A DNA stretch of 64,000 nt from Streptomyces sp. SCSIO 75703 (lineage in GTDB: Bacteria; Actinomycetota; Actinomycetes; Streptomycetales; Streptomycetaceae): contig NZ_CP144555.1 of assembly GCF_036607905.1 (NCBI RefSeq), positions 2,666,001 to 2,730,000 on the forward strand, written 5' to 3'. The position numbers and the translations under genes are program-made. The notes under the pieces were generated by a model. That model saw only the letters and a list, made by a program, of their open reading frames with translations. It searched no databases and had not been told where the DNA came from. The number at the start of each line of letters is the position of its first letter. Within the stretch, counting starts at the first letter, position 1. Below are positions 29,681-36,757 of the stretch, in pieces.

Positions 29681-29912
29681 GGCAGTTCACCTTTCTTGTT
29701 CTCAGGCGATGACGAGGATCAGGCACGCTGCGGAGTCGGCACTGCCTTGAACCGGGACCAGACGACTTTTCCGTCTCGTGAGCGGTAGCTGGTCCGTCGA
29801 GCTTGTCGCGAGCAACGGGCCGCCCCAATGGCCGCTTGTCGCACTTCCGTGGCACTTTCGCTCCCTGCCCCCGGTCGGCGTGCTTGCATGAGGGCAGGGA
29901 AAGGAGGGACCC
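29681..29912. promoter_or_regulatory. Divergent promoter region inside the island
   Basis: A 232-bp region between the SAH-hydrolase-like gene and the XRE regulator, A/T-richer than the core genome. It must hold both promoters. The regulator's Shine-Dalgarno AAAGGAGGG lies at its right end. No clear operator repeat was identified. Confidence 0.45.
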
Positions 29913-31022
29913 GTGGCGACCGTGCACCATTGGACCGGCCTGGAAGCCAGAGCACTACGGCTTGCCCTCCGCATGAGTGTCCGGACCTTCGCGGCTCATC
30001 TCGGCGTAGGCGCCCGGACGATCTCGAAGTGGGAGAAGCTCCTGTCTTCCACCGAGCCGAGGCAGGACACCCAGGCCATCCTCGACACCGCACTGGCCCG
30101 CGCGGAAGCTGCCGTCCACCTTCGATTCGAGACCAACCTCTCCGAGGCCGGAAGAGCTGGTACCGACTCCGTCCGGCGGGTCACTGCCAGCGGCCCCCGT
30201 GCATGGGAATACGAGACGTGGGCTGACGACCTCGACCGATCCGTCGTCGCCCTGTCCCGGCAGAACTTCATCTTCGCGGAGGATCTTCTACGCCGCTGGC
30301 TGGCTCGCTTCCCGCCGACAGAACTGGACGACAAGGGCCTTTACCTCTACGCCCGCGCGACCGCCTTGCTGGGTGACGTGCAAAGGGATCAGGGTGCGGT
30401 ATTGGGCCCCCTGTCCGCGCGCCGTTCCTACCACGACGCCCGGACCATCTTCACCCAGCTCGACGTCCCCCGACGCGTGGCTCAGCTAGACCTCTCTCTG
30501 GCCGTGGTGACGGAGATGTCCGACCAACTGGACTCGGCTGCCCACCAGTACGAGTGCCTCGCCGCTGACGACCGGCTCTCCCGGCGGGATCGCGCCCGAG
30601 CCCGGCTATGGGTAGGGACGGCGCTGAGCAAGGAGGGCAGCCACGACTACGCCGCACGCGTCATGCTGGCGGCCGTGCGCGAGTTCGAGGACCTCTCCGA
30701 GCCGGAGGACTGGTCCGTGGCCCATCAGAAGCTCGCTCTCGCCCACCGTGGTGCGGGTGACCTGACCGCCGCGCTGTACTACATCGACATCGCTCGCGCG
30801 ACCGGCACCGCGGACTCACCCATGCAACGCGTCCGCCTGGACACCGCTCATGGCCACATCCTGCTGTCCGACCCGGGCACCCTGGATGATGGCCTTGACG
30901 TTCTCGACAAGGCAGCGAAGGTGGCCGCCGAGTACGGACTCAGCCACCAGCGGCGCAGCATCGAGAGCATCAGGTACAGGCATGCCACAAGCGGTGGGGC
31001 GAAGAGCCCCGGGCACCACTGA
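29913..31022 (+). CDS. XRE regulator with TPR-like helical domain
   Basis: A 369-residue protein. Residues about 8-45 form a helix-turn-helix (ALRLALRMSVRTFAAHLGVG and ARTISKWEK). From about residue 95 onward the protein is a series of paired helices of the TPR type (for example FAEDLLRRWLARFPPTELDD, LALAHRGAGDLTAALYYIDI), as in peptide- or ligand-sensing Streptomyces regulators. The start is GTG at 29913 behind AAAGGAGGG. It most likely controls the island genes on both sides. The signal is unknown. Confidence 0.83.
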   Translation: MATVHHWTGLEARALRLALRMSVRTFAAHLGVGARTISKWEKLLSSTEPRQDTQAILDTALARAEAAVHLRFETNLSEAGRAGTDSVRRVTASGPRAWEYETWADDLDRSVVALSRQNFIFAEDLLRRWLARFPPTELDDKGLYLYARATALLGDVQRDQGAVLGPLSARRSYHDARTIFTQLDVPRRVAQLDLSLAVVTEMSDQLDSAAHQYECLAADDRLSRRDRARARLWVGTALSKEGSHDYAARVMLAAVREFEDLSEPEDWSVAHQKLALAHRGAGDLTAALYYIDIARATGTADSPMQRVRLDTAHGHILLSDPGTLDDGLDVLDKAAKVAAEYGLSHQRRSIESIRYRHATSGGAKSPGHH

Positions 31023-31038
31023 TCAGGGAGAGACGCCA

Positions 31039-31716
31039 GTGACGGGACAGACGGACAGCCGGCAGGCCGTGACCGACGAGCAGTGGGCGAACGCCCGGCT
31101 GATCTGGGACTACCACCAGATGCGCCACGCACTTCGTCCAGCGGACGTGGCGATCGGCCTCGGCAGTCACGACCTCGGCGTGGCCACCACGAGCGCCGGA
31201 CTGTACCGGGCCGGGCTCTTCCCCGTCCTTGTCTTCACGGGCGGCAACAGCCCCACCACCGCGGCACGCTTCCCGCGTGGCGAGGCCGTTCACTACCGGG
31301 AGCACGCCCTCACCCTCGGCGTGCCCGATGAGGCGATCCTGCTGGAGCCCCGCGCCGGCAACACCGGGCACAACATCACGTACTCCCGTCAGGTTCTCGC
31401 CGACGCCGGGATCTCCCCGGCCTCGGTGCTGCTGGTCTCCAAGCCGTACATGGAGCGTCGTTCCTACGCCACCGCCCGCAAGCTCTGGCCCGAGGTCGAC
31501 GTGCGCTGTGCCTCGGAGCCCTTGGAACTCGACGACTACGTCAAGAGCATCAGTGACGAGCAGCTCGTCCTGGACATGCTCGTCGGTGATCTCCAGCGGG
31601 TGATCGAGTACCCCAAGCTCGGATTCGCCATCGAGCAGGAAGTCCCGGAGGACGTGCGTGCCGCCTACGAAAACCTCCTCGCCTCAGGCTTCACCAGCCG
31701 CCTTATCACACCCTGA
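31039..31716 (+). CDS. YdcF-like (DUF218) protein
   Basis: A 225-residue Rossmann-like protein of the YdcF/DUF218 family. It has the family's early ADVAIGLGSHDLGVA, FTGGNSPTTAARFP (the usual TGG), EPRAGNTGHNITYSRQVL (the ExxaxnTxeNa region) and LLVSKPYMERRSYATARKLW. E. coli YdcF has been reported to bind S-adenosylmethionine. The GTG at 31039 has AGGGAGAG upstream, 16 bp after the regulator stop, so they are co-transcribed. Beside an SAH-hydrolase-like gene, a role around adenosyl compounds is an attractive guess, not shown. Confidence 0.82.
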   Translation: MTGQTDSRQAVTDEQWANARLIWDYHQMRHALRPADVAIGLGSHDLGVATTSAGLYRAGLFPVLVFTGGNSPTTAARFPRGEAVHYREHALTLGVPDEAILLEPRAGNTGHNITYSRQVLADAGISPASVLLVSKPYMERRSYATARKLWPEVDVRCASEPLELDDYVKSISDEQLVLDMLVGDLQRVIEYPKLGFAIEQEVPEDVRAAYENLLASGFTSRLITP

Positions 31717-31723
31717 CCGGTCA

Positions 31724-32011
31724 ACGACAGGCAGGCTCTGCACCGTCCACCAGCCCAACCTCTTCCCCCGGCTCTCCACGCTGGCCAAGCTGTACGCGGC
31801 AGACTGCTGGGTCGTGCTCGACAACGTGCAGTTCACCCGGCGGGACTTCCAGCACCGGACCCGTCTCGCGACACTGGGGGAACCAGGACAGCGGCAGTGG
31901 CTCACTCTCGCGACACACCTGCCGCGCGGACGGCAGAGTCGTATCAGTGAAACACTGATCGTGGACCCGGGGCTCAGCCGCAAGAGAGTGGACCTGTTGC
32001 TGCGGCAGTAA
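31724..32011 (+). pseudogene. WbqC-like gene, truncated
   Basis: The frame encodes RLCTVHQPNLFPRLSTLAKL, VVLDNVQFTRRDFQHRTRLA and ISETLIVDPGLSRKRVDLLL, the N-terminal half of a WbqC family protein. Full-length members are about 230 residues, but this one breaks at residue 95 or so in the LLLRQ helix, where a TAA appears. No ATG or GTG lies at the expected start; the codon there is ACG at 31724, so the start may also be lost. A GTG at 31658, inside the YdcF-like gene, could extend it by 22 residues. It is probably inactive. Confidence 0.75.
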
Positions 32012-32276
32012 GGTCGAGGCCGGGGAGACGGTCCTGGACGCCCTCCACCGGGAGACCGCCGAGGAGACCGGCCTCACCGTCGACCAGGTCACCGCCTACC
32101 TCGGCCACTTCGACTACCGGAACAGCGGGGGCGGCACCACCCGCCAGTTCACCTTCGCCGTCACCGTGGAGAAGACCGGCCCCGTCGTCCTCACCGAACA
32201 CGACACCCACCAGTGGGCCCTGCCCGGCGAACTGCCCGAGGTGAGCGACGCCGTCCGTGCCCTCCTGACCCGCTGA
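32012..32276 (+). pseudogene. 5'-truncated NUDIX hydrolase fragment
   Basis: Directly at the WbqC break a new frame begins without a start codon: VEAGETVLDALHRETAEETG, the NUDIX box, followed by an intact C-terminal half ending ALLTR at 32276. The first half, including the beginning of the fold, is missing. It differs from the complete NUDIX gene at 28009 and has core-like G+C, so it is the remains of a resident gene cut by the island junction. Confidence 0.8.
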
Positions 32277-32330
32277 CACCCACCGACACCGGCGGTCTCG
32301 GCGACCGAGCAGGACAAGCCCCCTCCGGGA

Positions 32331-32414
32331 CCGGGCCGCCCCGCGAGGGGTGGCGGCTTCACACCACAGGGCCGTGTCTCACCCGAACGAGGGGAGACAC
32401 GGCCCTGGTGCGTG
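32331..32414 (+). repeat. 84-bp direct repeat, copy 2 (contains a terminator hairpin)
   Basis: Identical to 27892-27975, including the 14-bp stem at 32367-32380 and 32394-32407. It lies 54 bp after the stop of the NUDIX fragment and 46 bp before the FHA gene. It marks the right end of the island. Confidence 0.95.
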
Positions 32415-32460
32415 GTCCTACTCTGGCTGGTGACGCCGTCAGGCCAGGGGGAGACGCGCC

Positions 32461-33234
32461 TTGTACAGCATCATCGTGGTACCTCCGCCGACCACGGAGG
32501 ACCGATCCGACCACGTCCGCCGCCAGTTCCGGCTCGCGCCCGGTGAACGGCTCGCCTTCGGGCGGGCGGTGCCCGGGGGCGGGCTGCCGATCCGGCACGA
32601 GGGGGTGTCCCGCCGGGCCGGGGAGATCACGGCCCACGGCACCTTCTGGACCCTGAGCAACCTGTCCGCCCACCAGACCTACGTGGTGGAGAACCCGGAG
32701 GGCGCGGGCGAGCACGTCAAGGTGGCACCGGGGCGGCTGGACGCGCCGGTGCCGTTCGAGTTCTCGCGGATCGTGCTGCCCGCCGGGGGCGACCTGCTCC
32801 CGGTCGAGGTGTGGGCGCCGCGCCACGACTACCTGCGCGGCGAGGACGGCGCCGACGGCGAGCCGACCGCCCCCGCGTTCTCCCTGGACCGCACCAAACG
32901 GTACTTCGCCGTGCTGGCCGCCCTGTGCGAACCGCGGCTGCGCGGGGCGCCGCACGCCCCGCTGCCCACCGTGGCCGAGGTCGTCGACCGGCTCGGCCCG
33001 GCCTGGCCCGCCGCCTCCCGCACCTCGGTCCAGTGGAACATCGACTACCTCGCGGTCAAGCTCCGTCTCAAGCCCGGCCCCGACTGCGCCGAGGCGGGCC
33101 CCCGCCTCAACGGCAAGAAGGAGTCGCTGGTCTCCCTCGCCCTCCGCTTCGACCTCGTCCGCGAGGACGACCTCGTGGTGCTGGCCGCCCCGCCCCACGC
33201 CGGGGCGGCGGCGCCCCGCCGGGCGGACCGGTGA
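32461..33234 (+). CDS. FHA-domain protein with C-terminal winged-helix-like region
   Basis: A 257-residue protein. Residues about 20-85 have the FHA landmarks: an FGR (LAFGRAVPGG), HEGVSRRAGEI (SR with following G) and a late LSNLSAHQTYVVEN containing the conserved Asn. FHA domains bind phosphothreonine. The C-terminal part (TKRYFAVLAALCEPRLRG, VQWNIDYLAVKLRLK) looks like a helical winged-helix-type domain. The start is TTG at 32461 behind GGGGGAG. Its stop overlaps the kinase GTG as GTGA, so the FHA protein is probably a partner or substrate of that kinase. Confidence 0.8.
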   Translation: MYSIIVVPPPTTEDRSDHVRRQFRLAPGERLAFGRAVPGGGLPIRHEGVSRRAGEITAHGTFWTLSNLSAHQTYVVENPEGAGEHVKVAPGRLDAPVPFEFSRIVLPAGGDLLPVEVWAPRHDYLRGEDGADGEPTAPAFSLDRTKRYFAVLAALCEPRLRGAPHAPLPTVAEVVDRLGPAWPAASRTSVQWNIDYLAVKLRLKPGPDCAEAGPRLNGKKESLVSLALRFDLVREDDLVVLAAPPHAGAAAPRRADR

Positions 33235-34772
33235 CCGAGCCGTACGCGGTGCCGGTGCCCCGGGGGTACCGGGTGGGGGTCTGGGAGGTGCGGCGCCCCC
33301 TCGCCACCGGCGCCTTCGGCAGCGTCTACGAGGCCCGGCGCACCGGCCCTGACCCGCGCGGCCTGCCCGGCACGGCCGCCCTGAAGTTCCTGCCCACCGG
33401 CACCGGCACCCCGCGCCGCCTCACCCACCTGCGCGAACTCGTCGAGCGCGAGGTGCGGTTGCACCGCCGGCTGCGCCGCCCCCGTCTGATCCGCATGTAC
33501 GAGACGCTCACCGTCGACGACCCGGACCGCCCCGGCCTCGACGGCGCGACCGTCCTCGTCCTGGAGAAGGCGGAGGGCTCCCTCGCCGCCCTGCTCGCCG
33601 CGGGCCCGCCGCCCGCCACCGGGCCCGCGCTGCTCGCCCAGGTCTGCGAGGGGCTGGCCCAGTTGCACCGCGCCGGCTGGGTCCACGGGGATCTGAAACC
33701 GGCCAATGTGCTGCTGATGCGGGACGGTTCGGCGCGGCTGGCCGATTTCAACATGGCCGCCGAACTGGAGGGCACCCACGCCTACTCCCCCGCCTTCTCC
33801 ACCCCGGACTACACCCCGCCCGAACTGCTCTGGTCCGAGATCGGCGAACGCGGGCGCCGCACCCGCCCCTCCGCCGACGTGTGGGCCTTCGGCGTCCTCG
33901 CCCACCTCACCCTCACCGGCACCTTCCCGCTGCCCGGCGCCACCCCGTCGGCCCGCCGCGACGCCGGCGCCGCCTACGCCCGCGGCACCGACGAACTCCG
34001 CCTCTCCCCCGCCCTCCCCGGGGAATGGGGAGAGATCGTCCGCGCCTGCCTGGCCCGCACCCACGCGGACCGGATCGGTACGGAGGAGTTGCTGCGCCGG
34101 GTCACCGCGGCGGCCGGCGCCGAGCCTTCGCCCCATGCCCTCCTGTGGCGGCTCCGCGCCCGGTTACGTCCCCGGCGCGCCCGCCTCCTGATCGGCGGCG
34201 CCCTCACCACCGCCGTCGCGGCGGCCGTCGGCTACGGTCTCCTCCCCGCCGGGTCTCCCCCGCCGGGCGCCGCCGGTCCGGCCGGGTACGGTGCCGCCGA
34301 ACTCCGCACCGACCAGGGCATCCCGCCCTCGTACCGGCCGCTCATCGTCGACGCCGCGCACGACTGCTCCCACCCCGACGTCACGCCCCCGCTGGTCGCC
34401 GCCCTGCTCAAGGCCGAGAGCGACTTCGATCCCTCGCTCTTCGACCCGGGGAAGGACGAGTACGGCATCGCCCGCTGGACCCCGAGCGTGCTGCGGTACT
34501 GGATCCGGCCCGACGGCCAGCCCGCCGCGACCGTCCCGAAGCCGCCCTTCTCCGCCGCCGCGTCCATCCCGGCGGTCGGCCGCTACCTCTGCTTCATCGC
34601 GCCGAACCTGGAGGTCGCGCTCCCCGGCGACCGGCGGGTCCTGATCGCGGCGGCGTACCGGACCTCGTACCGGAAGGTGAACGACGCGGGCGGAGTCCCC
34701 CCGAAGTACCGCGACTACTGCGCCCGCGTCGCGCACTACCTCAAGAAGTACACGCCTCCGGGCCGGACGTGA
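33231..34772 (+). CDS. Ser/Thr protein kinase fused to a lysozyme-like transglycosylase domain
   Basis: A 513-residue membrane protein. Residues 20-290 form a Hanks-type kinase: glycine loop LATGAFGSVYEA, Lys52 in AALKFLP, catalytic loop HGDLKPANVL (HGD for HRD, D154) and ADFN (DFN for DFG, D172 kept). A basic stretch leads to one membrane helix at about 318-338. The outer part, about 365-500, resembles an SLT/lysozyme-like domain with the candidate catalytic Glu396 in LLKAESDFDPSLF and EYGIARWTPSVLRYW. Leu312 is a TTA codon (34164-34166), so translation should need the bldA tRNA. GTG at 33231 overlaps the FHA gene. Confidence 0.85.
   Translation: MTEPYAVPVPRGYRVGVWEVRRPLATGAFGSVYEARRTGPDPRGLPGTAALKFLPTGTGTPRRLTHLRELVEREVRLHRRLRRPRLIRMYETLTVDDPDRPGLDGATVLVLEKAEGSLAALLAAGPPPATGPALLAQVCEGLAQLHRAGWVHGDLKPANVLLMRDGSARLADFNMAAELEGTHAYSPAFSTPDYTPPELLWSEIGERGRRTRPSADVWAFGVLAHLTLTGTFPLPGATPSARRDAGAAYARGTDELRLSPALPGEWGEIVRACLARTHADRIGTEELLRRVTAAAGAEPSPHALLWRLRARLRPRRARLLIGGALTTAVAAAVGYGLLPAGSPPPGAAGPAGYGAAELRTDQGIPPSYRPLIVDAAHDCSHPDVTPPLVAALLKAESDFDPSLFDPGKDEYGIARWTPSVLRYWIRPDGQPAATVPKPPFSAAASIPAVGRYLCFIAPNLEVALPGDRRVLIAAAYRTSYRKVNDAGGVPPKYRDYCARVAHYLKKYTPPGRT
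34164..34166 (+). promoter_or_regulatory. TTA leucine codon (bldA target) in the kinase gene
   Basis: The codon is in frame (codon 312 of 33231-34772) and encodes Leu in the basic stretch before the membrane helix. In Streptomyces TTA is read only by the developmentally controlled tRNA encoded by bldA. I noticed no other in-frame TTA codon in the genes of this window. Confidence 0.85.
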
Positions 34773-34871
34773 CCCTGGGACTTCCGAGGTACCGGTGAGG
34801 GACCGCGGGCCGCACTGTGGAGCCATGCCGCTCCGGCGGCACGACCCACTCTTCGTCACATGGGGGAACCA

Positions 34872-35339
34872 GTGAACGTGAAGAAGCCTGCCGCACTGTT
34901 CGTCGTGGCCGTCGCCCTGCTCGCGGGCACCTCGGTCACCGCGTCCGCCGCGGACCCGGCCGGGACGCGGGTGACCGGCCTCCAGGAGGCCGCCGAGCAG
35001 GTCGTCGGCAACGACCGGAAGCCGCTGGAGGTGACGGCCGACGCCGTCCGCTACGACGGCCTCACCGTCACCACGGCGCCCGAGGGCAACTCCGTCAAGG
35101 CACTGGCCTGCGACTACGGGCACCTGTGCATGCTCGTGAACGGCCAGAAGTTCGACTTCTACAAGTGCCAGACGTGGAAGCTGACCAACTGGACGGGCAA
35201 CGGCCCGTTCACCAACAACCAGACGCCGGGCACGGTGGCGAAGTTCTACAACCAGGACGGCAGCGTGCGGTGGACGTCGACGGCGTACCAGGCCGGTACG
35301 GCGACGTGGGACCCGATCTGGTCCCTCCGCCCCTGCTGA
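34872..35339 (+). CDS. Secreted small protein, peptidase-inhibitor I36-like
   Basis: A 155-residue secreted protein. A signal peptide (ALFVVAVALLAGTSVTASA) is followed by a propeptide-like stretch and a C-terminal domain with cysteines in CDYGHLCMLVNG, YKCQTWKL and the final RPC. The pattern GxLCxxxxxxF with aromatic and Asn residues resembles peptidase inhibitor family I36 (SMI-like) proteins of Streptomyces. The GTG at 34872 behind GGGGGAACC is preferred to the ATG at 34860, because the signal peptide then starts MNVKKPA. It may protect the cell wall or control secreted proteases. Confidence 0.72.
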   Translation: MNVKKPAALFVVAVALLAGTSVTASAADPAGTRVTGLQEAAEQVVGNDRKPLEVTADAVRYDGLTVTTAPEGNSVKALACDYGHLCMLVNGQKFDFYKCQTWKLTNWTGNGPFTNNQTPGTVAKFYNQDGSVRWTSTAYQAGTATWDPIWSLRPC

Positions 35340-35354
35340 TCCGGCACGGTTGAC

Positions 35355-35384
35355 GGTGGCCTCCGGCTGACGCCGGGGGCCACC
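35355..35384 (+). terminator. Terminator after the I36-like gene
   Basis: A 13-bp stem with one G-T pair (GGTGGCCTCCGGC at 35355-35367 and GCCGGGGGCCACC at 35372-35384) and a TGAC loop, 16 bp after the stop. It lies between two converging genes. Confidence 0.7.
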
Positions 35385-35393
35385 GCCCTGCGT

Positions 35394-35600
35394 TCAGACC
35401 GACTTGAGCCCGGAGAGGAACGGCGCCCAGGCGCGGGCGCCTATGAGGAGAACGGGGCCTTCGGGGTTCTTGGAGTCGCGGACAGGGATCAATGAGCGCG
35501 GGCCAGTGGCGACTTCGACGCATTCACCGCCGTTACCGCTGCTGTAGCTGCTCGTGCGCCACTGAACGGAGTTCAGGTCGATGCTGCTGTTGGGATGCAT
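35394..35600 (-). CDS. DUF397 protein (WhiJ-associated small protein)
   Basis: A 68-residue protein with the DUF397 signature: VQWRTSSYSSGNGGECVEVA, IPVRDSKNPEGPVL and a final WAPFLSGLKSV. Genes of this kind lie beside XRE/DUF5753 regulators in the WhiJ-type sets of Streptomyces, where the small protein appears to bind and modulate the regulator. The ATG at 35600 overlaps the 3' end of the regulator gene by 68 bp in another frame. Confidence 0.9.
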   Translation of the reverse strand: MHPNSSIDLNSVQWRTSSYSSGNGGECVEVATGPRSLIPVRDSKNPEGPVLLIGARAWAPFLSGLKSV

Positions 35601-36435
35601 GCCGGCTGTCCTCTGCTGCTGCCTCAATCATGGCCAAGGAGGCCGCCAGTGGCAGTGCGGCGGCCCTCAGCAGATCGTACGACTCGCGGTAGTCCATCAC
35701 GAGGGCGGGAAAGTCGATGACTTGCCCGCTGTGCAGCCCCTCCGTGTACACCAGAGGTGGCGCATCGTGGAAGGTCATGATCCGCGTCAGCCCCATCATG
35801 AACGGATGCACGGTGGTTTCCGGAACGACCTGCACAATCGTGCCGGTCGTCCTCACGACCTCGACGATGTGGTCCAGCAGTTCGGCCATTCCCGCGGGCG
35901 CCAGCACGGGACGCCGGATGATCGACTCGTCGAGGATCGCCCAGAGCCGCGGCGGCGCCTCCTCGTCGAAGAGCGACGCTCGCGCCATTCGAGCGTCCAC
36001 GACCTGCTTCACCTCGATGTCGGAGGCACGTGGCATGGCCGACCTGGCGATCGCCTCGGCGTAGGCCCGTGTCTGAAGCAATCCGGGCACCAGTAGGGGA
36101 GCCCAGTCCTCAATGGTCCGCGCCGACTTCTCCAGGTCGGCGACATCGGCAAAGTGCGGGGCGATGCCCACCCGCCGTGCCTTCGCCACGTCGTCGCAGC
36201 GGCGTTGGAAGAAGCCGTCCGTGCCCAGGCGTTCGTCGACGTGGCGGGCGAGGTCAACCGGCATGCGCCGCTCACCCCGTTCGATCTGACTGAGGAACGA
36301 GATGCCCCGGAAGCTGCCCTCCGCGAGCTGTTCCAGCGTCAGGCCCGCCGACTCCCGCTTGAAGCGCAACTCCGCGCCGTAGAAGCAGGGAACGCTGATC
36401 GACGCGTCCGGGTCCTTGCGAGCCGGCACCCTCAT
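35533..36435 (-). CDS. XRE-family regulator with DUF5753 (WhiJ type)
   Basis: A protein of 300 residues from the ATG at 36435; GTG at 36456 and TTG at 36465 are alternative starts. The helix-turn-helix spans about residues 15-70 (GAELRFKRESAGLTLEQLAE, FLSQIERGERRMPV). The DUF5753 domain fills the rest, with typical ARTIEDWAPLLVPGLLQT and AILDESIIRRPV. It is a WhiJ/AbaA-type developmental or antibiotic regulator that normally pairs with DUF397. An inverted repeat TGTGTGA-N8-TCACACA lies 66 bp upstream and may be its operator. Confidence 0.88.
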   Translation of the reverse strand: MRVPARKDPDASISVPCFYGAELRFKRESAGLTLEQLAEGSFRGISFLSQIERGERRMPVDLARHVDERLGTDGFFQRRCDDVAKARRVGIAPHFADVADLEKSARTIEDWAPLLVPGLLQTRAYAEAIARSAMPRASDIEVKQVVDARMARASLFDEEAPPRLWAILDESIIRRPVLAPAGMAELLDHIVEVVRTTGTIVQVVPETTVHPFMMGLTRIMTFHDAPPLVYTEGLHSGQVIDFPALVMDYRESYDLLRAAALPLAASLAMIEAAAEDSRHASQQQHRPELRSVAHEQLQQR

Positions 36436-36501
36436 CACCCCGTTTTGCCCAGTCACCGTGCGCAACCCAAATCCCTTTCACGGTACGCCGCGCCACGTCA
36501 C

Positions 36502-36523
36502 TGTGTGAGAACTTCGTCACACA
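36502..36523. promoter_or_regulatory. TGTGTGA-N8-TCACACA inverted repeat
   Basis: Perfect 7-bp arms at 36502-36508 and 36517-36523, in the divergent gap between the XRE/DUF5753 gene and the small-protein/ATPase pair. It is well placed to be an operator for both, perhaps for autoregulation by the XRE protein. Confidence 0.5.
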
Positions 36524-36547
36524 ACGCACACGAAAGGGCGGACGACC

Positions 36548-36757
36548 GTGCACCACCCCCACGTCCAGGAGGCCGAGGCCCGCCTGGAGGACCTGCGCGA
36601 CGCGCTGGCCGCACACGGCATCACGCTTCCCTCCCTCGGGCTCGAACTCCCCTCGGTCGCGGCGACGTACGCCACGCCGCTGATCGCTCTGGGTAACTGC
36701 AACCTGGAGACGGCGCAGGCGCTGGCGGCGGCGCTCCGGAAGGGGGCGGCGGGGTGA
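36548..36757 (+). CDS. Small conserved-type protein before the anti-sigma-like ATPase
   Basis: A 69-residue protein, mostly helical (EAEARLEDLRDALAAHGITL, LETAQALAAALRKGA), with no recognised domain. The start is GTG at 36548. Its stop overlaps the ATPase start by 4 bp, so the pair is translationally coupled. Small proteins in this position are common in WhiJ-type sets; a function cannot be assigned. Confidence 0.7.
   Translation: MHHPHVQEAEARLEDLRDALAAHGITLPSLGLELPSVAATYATPLIALGNCNLETAQALAAALRKGAAG

Larger units (their letters stand above)
27976..32330. mobile_element. Putative genomic island between 84-bp direct repeats
   Basis: The segment is flanked by perfect 84-bp direct repeats, has visibly lower G+C and less biased third codon positions than its neighbours, and ends in two truncated genes (WbqC-like and NUDIX). 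It carries no integrase or transposase, so it is a decayed or recombination-acquired island rather than an active element. Contents: NUDIX hydrolase and SAH-hydrolase-like genes leftward; XRE regulator, YdcF-like gene and WbqC fragment rightward. Confidence 0.72.

Noticed and set aside
29719-29800. Minus-strand frame ending SRDGKVVWSRF, recalling the end of an RsbW-like ATPase
   Set aside because: Only about 12 residues look similar, with no upstream domain; too little to call a gene remnant.
28009-32276. The NUDIX fragment at 32012 as a duplicate of the full NUDIX gene at 28009
   Set aside because: The NUDIX boxes and C-terminal halves differ clearly in sequence, so they are separate genes.
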